A DNA stretch of 64,000 nucleotides. Source: Ignavibacteriales bacterium. Its GTDB lineage: Bacteria > Bacteroidota > Ignavibacteria > Ignavibacteriales > Ignavibacteriaceae. The translations under genes were made by a program, and so were the position numbers. Shown here one piece after another: positions 59,980-64,000 of the stretch. Within the stretch, counting starts at the first letter, position 1; the number at the start of each line of letters is the position of its first letter. The notes beneath the pieces are model-generated. The model was not told the origin of the DNA. It did not search any database and saw only the letters and a program-made list of their open reading frames with translations. The stretch is taken from the NCBI GenBank assembly GCA_016700155.1, contig CP065001.1, positions 4,340,001-4,404,000 on the forward strand, in the 5' to 3' direction.

Positions 59980-61172
59980 TTCATCATTTTTAAAATTATT
60001 TCTGAAATTGTTTTACCGATACTCAACGATGCAGTAGCCGCCGGTGACGGCGCATTAAGTACGTGAACCATATTTTCTTCGCTGATAATTCTGAAGTCAT
60101 CAACTAATTTGCCATCGGGTTCGAGTGCCTGCGCTCTTACTCCTGCCCCGCCGGTTACAATATCATCTTTGGTGATTGAAGGAATTAATTTTTGCAAAGC
60201 TTTTGTAAAAGCATTTTTGTTATATGATCTGAAGAATTCGCCCATCCCCATTTTATAATGTTTTGATGCCATCTTAATAAAACCGGGATAAAAAAACATT
60301 TCAACTAAATCTGAAAATGAAATATCACTTTTTTTATAACCTTCTCTTTTGAAAGCAAAGACGGCGTTAGGACCAGCTTCAACTCCACCCTTCATCATTC
60401 GAGTAAAATGAACACCAAGGAACGGGTAAGCTGGATCAGGCACAGGATAAATTAAATTTCTCACAAGCTTCTCAGATGATTTTTTCAGTTTATAATACTC
60501 TCCTCTGAAAGGAATAATTTTAAGACCAGGATTTATTCCACAAAGTTTTGCAATTCTATCGGAATAAAGTCCACCACAATTAACAAAAATTTTTGATTTA
60601 ATAATTTCTGAAGTAGTCTGAAGTTCAAAATGATCACTTAGCTTTTTTATCCCGATGAATTTTCTGTTCAAAAAAATTTGTCCGCCATTCTCTTTAATCA
60701 ATTCAGAATATTTATTTGTTACAACCGTGTAATCAACTATTCCGGTTTGAGGAACAAACAAAGCTTCAACACAATTTATATATGGTTCGATTTCTTTTGC
60801 TTCATTTGGTTTGAGTCTTTTAAGACCAGTAAGTCCATTTGCATTTCCTCTTCGCTCAAGTTCGCTTAACGCAGGAAGCTCGTCATCTGTAACCGCGACA
60901 ACAAGTTTACCACATTGTTCATGGGGAATCGAATGCTCTCTGCAAAAACCATACATCATTTCGCGACCAGCAGCGCAGTTAATTGCTTTTTGCGAACCGG
61001 GCTTATAATAAAGTCCCGAGTGAATAACACCGCTGTTATTACCGGTTTGATGATAGGCAAGCCGGTTTTCGGATTCGATCAGCAGCAAAGAACATTTATT
61101 TTTTTGCAGAATAGAAAGAGCAGTAGCTGTTCCGATTATTCCGCCGCCGACAACAGTTATGTCATAAACCAT
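59976..61172 (-). CDS. lhgO: L-2-hydroxyglutarate oxidase/dehydrogenase LhgO-like
   Basis: FAD-dependent enzyme oxidising L-2-hydroxyglutarate. From the ATG at 61172 the protein starts YDITVVGGGIIGTATALSIL; then NNSGVIHSGLYYKPGSQKAINC, GAGVRAQALEPDGKLVDDF and a C-terminal HVLNAPSPAATASLSIG block, all typical. A TTG 8 codons upstream (61196) could also serve as a start. First gene of a tightly packed operon with the methyltransferase pair and beta-CASP nuclease, an unusual partner set for a metabolic enzyme. Confidence 0.9.
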   Translation of the reverse strand: MVYDITVVGGGIIGTATALSILQKNKCSLLLIESENRLAYHQTGNNSGVIHSGLYYKPGSQKAINCAAGREMMYGFCREHSIPHEQCGKLVVAVTDDELPALSELERRGNANGLTGLKRLKPNEAKEIEPYINCVEALFVPQTGIVDYTVVTNKYSELIKENGGQIFLNRKFIGIKKLSDHFELQTTSEIIKSKIFVNCGGLYSDRIAKLCGINPGLKIIPFRGEYYKLKKSSEKLVRNLIYPVPDPAYPFLGVHFTRMMKGGVEAGPNAVFAFKREGYKKSDISFSDLVEMFFYPGFIKMASKHYKMGMGEFFRSYNKNAFTKALQKLIPSITKDDIVTGGAGVRAQALEPDGKLVDDFRIISEENMVHVLNAPSPAATASLSIGKTISEIILKMMN

Positions 61173-61342
61173 TTTGAATGAATGAATTTTCGACAAAAAG
61201 TTACAATTTCAAATGGAACTTAATAAAATCAGACTTTGTTTACATATTTGTAAAATGTAGCAGTTTATAAGACTTGAATCCAAAAATAAAATTCCGTATC
61301 TAACCGTGTGGTATAACACACAATAAGCATTATGTGGAAATT

Positions 61343-61612
61343 ATGAACGAAAAACAAAAAACTATTTTAATCGTAGCAATATCAATGATAACAGGGTTTG
61401 TTGCTGTATGGCTTTTTACCGGCGGGGAAATTTTTTCCAAATCACAGGTTATGGTTGAAAAAACCGATCCGCTTTTTGATACAACATATATTGAATGGCA
61501 GGACAAATTCATTCTCGGTTTGGATTACACTGCCCTTGCTGCGGCGATAGTCGGAACGGTCTCAGGAATTTTTATTTATTTATTTAAAACTAAAAGAAAG
61601 GAAACAATGTGA
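61343..61612 (+). CDS. small two-TM membrane protein upstream of yceI
   Basis: About 89 residues from the ATG at 61343 (a GTG at 61334 is also in frame). Two hydrophobic segments (about 8-25 and 59-78) flank a short periplasmic loop with LFDTTYIEWQDKF. No family recognised. The stop overlaps the GTG start of yceI as GTGA, so the two are coupled and may act together. Confidence 0.68.
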   Translation: MNEKQKTILIVAISMITGFVAVWLFTGGEIFSKSQVMVEKTDPLFDTTYIEWQDKFILGLDYTALAAAIVGTVSGIFIYLFKTKRKETM

Positions 61613-62250
61613 AAAAAATTATCGGTACTCTCGGAATTGTGCTATTTGTCTCTGCCGTTGTATTCGGACAGGGATTTAAAGTAAAAGCAACCGGTAACCA
61701 GACATTCAACTTTGTATCAAAGGATCAAAGGAATCAGACGTCTTTTTTCAGCGCGATGCCGGTTGAGGATATTCGTGGCCTGGCAGCCGGAGTAGAGGGG
61801 AATGTTTCATTTGATGTTAAGAATGTCGCATCAACATTAAAGGGAAAAATCACTATTGCGACGGCATCAATAAAAACAGGAATTGATTTAAGAGATGAAC
61901 ATATGCGAAGCGCGGGCTGGCTTGACGCAGAGAAATATCCGGAAATATCTTTTACAATTAAAAAAGTATCTGATGTGAAAAGTGAAGGTGACAATAAAAT
62001 AAAAGCCAAAGTGTCTGGTGATTTTACACTACGCGGTGTGACTAAAGAAGTTGTAACAGAGGCGACACTCACATATCTGGATGAAAGTGAAAAAACAAAA
62101 ATGAGAGCACCGGGCGACCTGCTTGGCATTCAGGCTGAGTTTGACATAAAACTTTCTGACTATGGTGTGAAGAATGATGTAATAGGAAATAAAGTCGCCG
62201 ACAATATTGAGATCGATGTAAATATAGTTGGATCAAATGCTGCGAAATAG
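61609..62250 (+). CDS. YceI family periplasmic protein
   Basis: 213 residues with a signal peptide (KKIIGTLGIVLFVSAVVFGQ) and a YceI lipocalin-like domain: VKATGNQTFNFVSKDQRNQTSFFS, GNVSFDVKNVASTLKGKITIATASIKTGIDLRDEHMRSAGWLDAEKYPEISFTIKKV, DFTLRGVTKEVVTEATLTY. The GTG at 61609 is the start, with AAGGAAA just upstream. The family binds isoprenoid-type ligands in solved members. A strong terminator follows. Confidence 0.9.
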   Translation: MKKIIGTLGIVLFVSAVVFGQGFKVKATGNQTFNFVSKDQRNQTSFFSAMPVEDIRGLAAGVEGNVSFDVKNVASTLKGKITIATASIKTGIDLRDEHMRSAGWLDAEKYPEISFTIKKVSDVKSEGDNKIKAKVSGDFTLRGVTKEVVTEATLTYLDESEKTKMRAPGDLLGIQAEFDIKLSDYGVKNDVIGNKVADNIEIDVNIVGSNAAK

Positions 62251-62273
62251 ATGTTAATGCCAAGACGTGATGA

Positions 62274-62310
62274 AAAAAATGCCGGAATAACTTCCGGCAT
62301 TTTTATTTTT
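62274..62310 (+). terminator. intrinsic terminator of yceI
   Basis: ATGCCGGAA (62279-62287) pairs with TTCCGGCAT (62292-62300) around a 4-nt loop, with A-rich sequence before and T-rich sequence after. Confidence 0.9.
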
Positions 62311-62313
62311 AAA

Positions 62314-62347
62314 AAAGATGACATCATTTCCTTAAGATGTCATCTTT
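62314..62347. terminator. second perfect hairpin behind yceI
   Basis: AAAGATGACATC (62314-62325) and GATGTCATCTTT (62336-62347) form a perfect 12-bp stem with a 10-nt loop. It lies only 14 bp after the yceI terminator and may serve the opposite-strand transcript or be a repeat unit. Confidence 0.6.
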
Positions 62348-62440
62348 GTTTTAATCTGCCTACTTCAGCAAAATTCCCTTAGGTACTTCTGACTAAGTGA
62401 TTGCATCACTTTATCATCAGCCCCGCAGAGCGGGATTTCT

Positions 62441-62465
62441 GCTCAAATGATTTCATCATTTGAGC
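62441..62465 (-). terminator. hairpin at the end of the last T9SS gene
   Basis: GCTCAAATGA and TCATTTGAGC form a perfect 10-bp stem around TTTCA. One arm includes the last codons and stop of the T9SS gene on the minus strand. A smaller hairpin AAGTGAT-TGC-ATCACTT lies at 62395-62411. Confidence 0.6.
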
Positions 62466-64000
62466 ATCAACATTTTTTTCATATCACTGTAAACCGGTAT
62501 TCTTCCCTCACCAATTACTTCTATCCTGTAAAGATATATTCCACTTGCAACGTTGCCGTAGTAGCCCGTTTCAAACTCTACATAGCCTTCAGCTTTTTTT
62601 CTTTCTGTTTTATTAGGACTGAACTCTACTTCATAATATCCGGCACTTTGATATTGATTTACCAACACTCTTACAAGCTCTCCTTTTATATCATAAACCA
62701 TCACCTTTACATAGCCGCCTTCTTTTAATCTGTATGGAATTGTTGTTGACGGGTTAAATGGATTTGGATAATTCTGAAGCAGCCTGAAATGCTCAACCAC
62801 AACCGGAGGAGCCTCCGGTATGCCTGTTATTGTTACGTGTACTTCTTCACTTGCTGCTGACTGGTTCACTGCTGTGTCTATTGCTGTAAGCTTGTAATAA
62901 TAATTACCTGAGTTTATCCTGTCAGGTACATCATCATAGTAAAATGTATCTGCAACAACAGCTATTAATTTTGTAGGGTCATAAATGAAATCAGGAACAG
63001 TATCCCTGTAAACTCTGTAACGAAATAAATCTGCTTCTGTGTTTTTATTCCATGTAAGATGAACAAGTCCAGAATCGAGAGAAGCGATTAGGTTGCGTGG
63101 AGGTTTAGGCGCAAGATCCATATAGGTGTATTTCTGTCCCAGAGGTCCTCCGAAAATTCCTATGTCGCTTCTGCTTCCGTCAACATCTAAGATGTTTGGG
63201 TTTCCTTTGTCAATTGCAGGTGAATATTTCTGAAGATGATAATCGAAATCAAGCTGTGAATTTGGTATGGTGTCCTTCACAAACATCGGATCAGCAACTA
63301 TATTACTGTCACCAAGTATTGCTGTACCTGATACTAATTCAGTGACATTCCAGAATAAATTGTAATCCGGTATTACCGTACCATTTCCTGATTGAAAACC
63401 TCTGACTACATCCTTAGCAATATTGTTTCTTATTATTGTTCTGTGTGCAGTTGAACTTCCATAAGCATTTGGTGCATTCAATGATATGTTGTTTTCTAAA
63501 TAAGCGTAATCTGTTGTTATTTGACCTACCTGAATATTTGTATTGTCGTAACCTGAAACAATATTATTCATTATCTTAATTCCCACATTATATTGAGCTC
63601 CAACTCCTCTTAAAGTATTACCTTGCTCTATTACAATATTATTTGTAAATGTTGGATTTCCGCCGAATGAAAAATATATGGGGGTGTTAATAGAATTAGA
63701 AGAAGTAATAATGTTGTTTGAATAAACAGAATTACATAGACCACTTGGGCATTCATCTCGAATTGCATAATAAAATGCATTTATTATGAAACTGGATATA
63801 TTCACTGATGAAAAATTAATATTTAAAGGAACCTCCAAACTATTTATTTTACAAAATTCAGCTATCAAATTCGAACGTCTGGTTACTATTCCATTTCTCT
63901 GTGGATTAGAAGATTTGATCGTAAAATTTTTAAATGTCGAATTATTTTCAAAAAAGTAAATTATGTCATAGCCTAATATGTTTGTTCCATCAATTATTGT
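62456..64000 (-). CDS. secreted beta-helix protein with T9SS sorting domain (5' end beyond window)
   Basis: The frame is open to the right window edge (first residues visible TIIDGTNILGYDIIYFFEN), so the N-terminus is missing; a TTG near 63868 is internal. The first about 250 visible residues are right-handed beta-helix/NosD-like (NSVYSNNIITSSNSINTPIYFS, NPTFTNNIVIEQGN, MNNIVSGYDN, LENNISLNAP). A fibronectin-III-like domain follows (PPRNLIASLDSGLVHLTWNKNTEADLFRYRVYRD). The C-terminus is a type IX sorting domain (RLLQNYPNPFNPSTTIPYRL...VASGIYLYRI...KKMLMLK) with an extra about 19-residue charged insert before VASGIY. Probably a secreted polysaccharide-active or adhesive protein. Confidence 0.9.
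   Translation of the reverse strand, partial: TIIDGTNILGYDIIYFFENNSTFKNFTIKSSNPQRNGIVTRRSNLIAEFCKINSLEVPLNINFSSVNISSFIINAFYYAIRDECPSGLCNSVYSNNIITSSNSINTPIYFSFGGNPTFTNNIVIEQGNTLRGVGAQYNVGIKIMNNIVSGYDNTNIQVGQITTDYAYLENNISLNAPNAYGSSTAHRTIIRNNIAKDVVRGFQSGNGTVIPDYNLFWNVTELVSGTAILGDSNIVADPMFVKDTIPNSQLDFDYHLQKYSPAIDKGNPNILDVDGSRSDIGIFGGPLGQKYTYMDLAPKPPRNLIASLDSGLVHLTWNKNTEADLFRYRVYRDTVPDFIYDPTKLIAVVADTFYYDDVPDRINSGNYYYKLTAIDTAVNQSAASEEVHVTITGIPEAPPVVVEHFRLLQNYPNPFNPSTTIPYRLKEGGYVKVMVYDIKGELVRVLVNQYQSAGYYEVEFSPNKTERKKAEGYVEFETGYYGNVASGIYLYRIEVIGEGRIPVYSDMKKMLMLK

Noticed and set aside
63866..63868. TTG start of the last T9SS gene
   Set aside because: The frame continues without stops to the window edge with beta-helix-like text, so this is an internal Leu codon.

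Overview
The window looks like a chromosomal segment from an AT-rich, Gram-negative member of the Bacteroidota/Ignavibacteria branch, probably near Ignavibacteriales/Melioribacteraceae. Two proteins end in type IX secretion sorting domains with the YPNPFNP motif typical of that group (14117-15586 and 62456-64000). Other group-typical families are present: DUF5916 barrel, head-GIN/DUF2807, DUF6132, RseC-type Rnf accessory protein and many lipoproteins. This placement is inference from protein style; there is no rRNA gene here. I saw no tRNA, CRISPR array, IS transposase or prophage.

Layout. 1-8676 (+): mnmE (5' cut by the window edge), mnmG, rsmG, murQ, a PAP2 phosphatase and mfd. Two parS-like palindromes sit between mnmE and mnmG, so this end is probably close to the replication origin. 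8792-12941 (-): VOC dioxygenase, trpF-like gene, glycogen phosphorylase, RidA. 13033-20940: mostly lipoproteins and envelope proteins, a T9SS cargo protein, a SIMPL protein, and a DUF559 nuclease gene boxed by inverted repeats. 21207-26805 (-): complete tripartite RND efflux operon. 27025-40034: mixed genes, including an SPFH / unknown / ribbon-helix-helix operon with a striking 11-bp-periodic promoter repeat, F420-type reductase, AlaX-type editing protein, nitroreductase, lipoprotein MsrA, DUF5916 protein and a DUF3052-YdeI fusion. 40036-48003 (-): a full Rnf cluster (rnfC, D, G, E, A, a Tat-exported NusG-II protein, apbE, rnfB, rseC, CoA-binding protein), the main energy-coupling locus of the window. 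48260-53937: GNAT, a four-helix-bundle (23S-rRNA intervening-sequence type) gene flanked by inverted repeats, a rhodanese-DUF6132-DUF302-thioredoxin operon, EamA permease, AlkD-like protein, hydrolase. 54012-64000: DinB, rsgA, a lipoprotein, then a tight four-gene minus-strand operon (lhgO, DNA methyltransferase, candidate PD-(D/E)XK nuclease, beta-CASP nuclease), YceI, and a 5'-truncated beta-helix T9SS protein.

The most interesting material is non-obvious: (1) two unrelated small genes (DUF559 nuclease and S23/IVP-like four-helix bundle) each enclosed by its own inverted repeat pair, which look like miniature mobile or REP-associated units; (2) an unrecognised small protein with an E-D-DxK nuclease signature coupled to a DNA methyltransferase, a candidate restriction-modification pair embedded in a housekeeping operon; (3) three direct repeats at exact 11-bp period over the promoter of an operon that itself encodes a ribbon-helix-helix protein; (4) parS sites; (5) several families of intergenic palindromic repeats, one of them translated inside a secreted protein gene. 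All assignments are from reading sequence; no database search was run.
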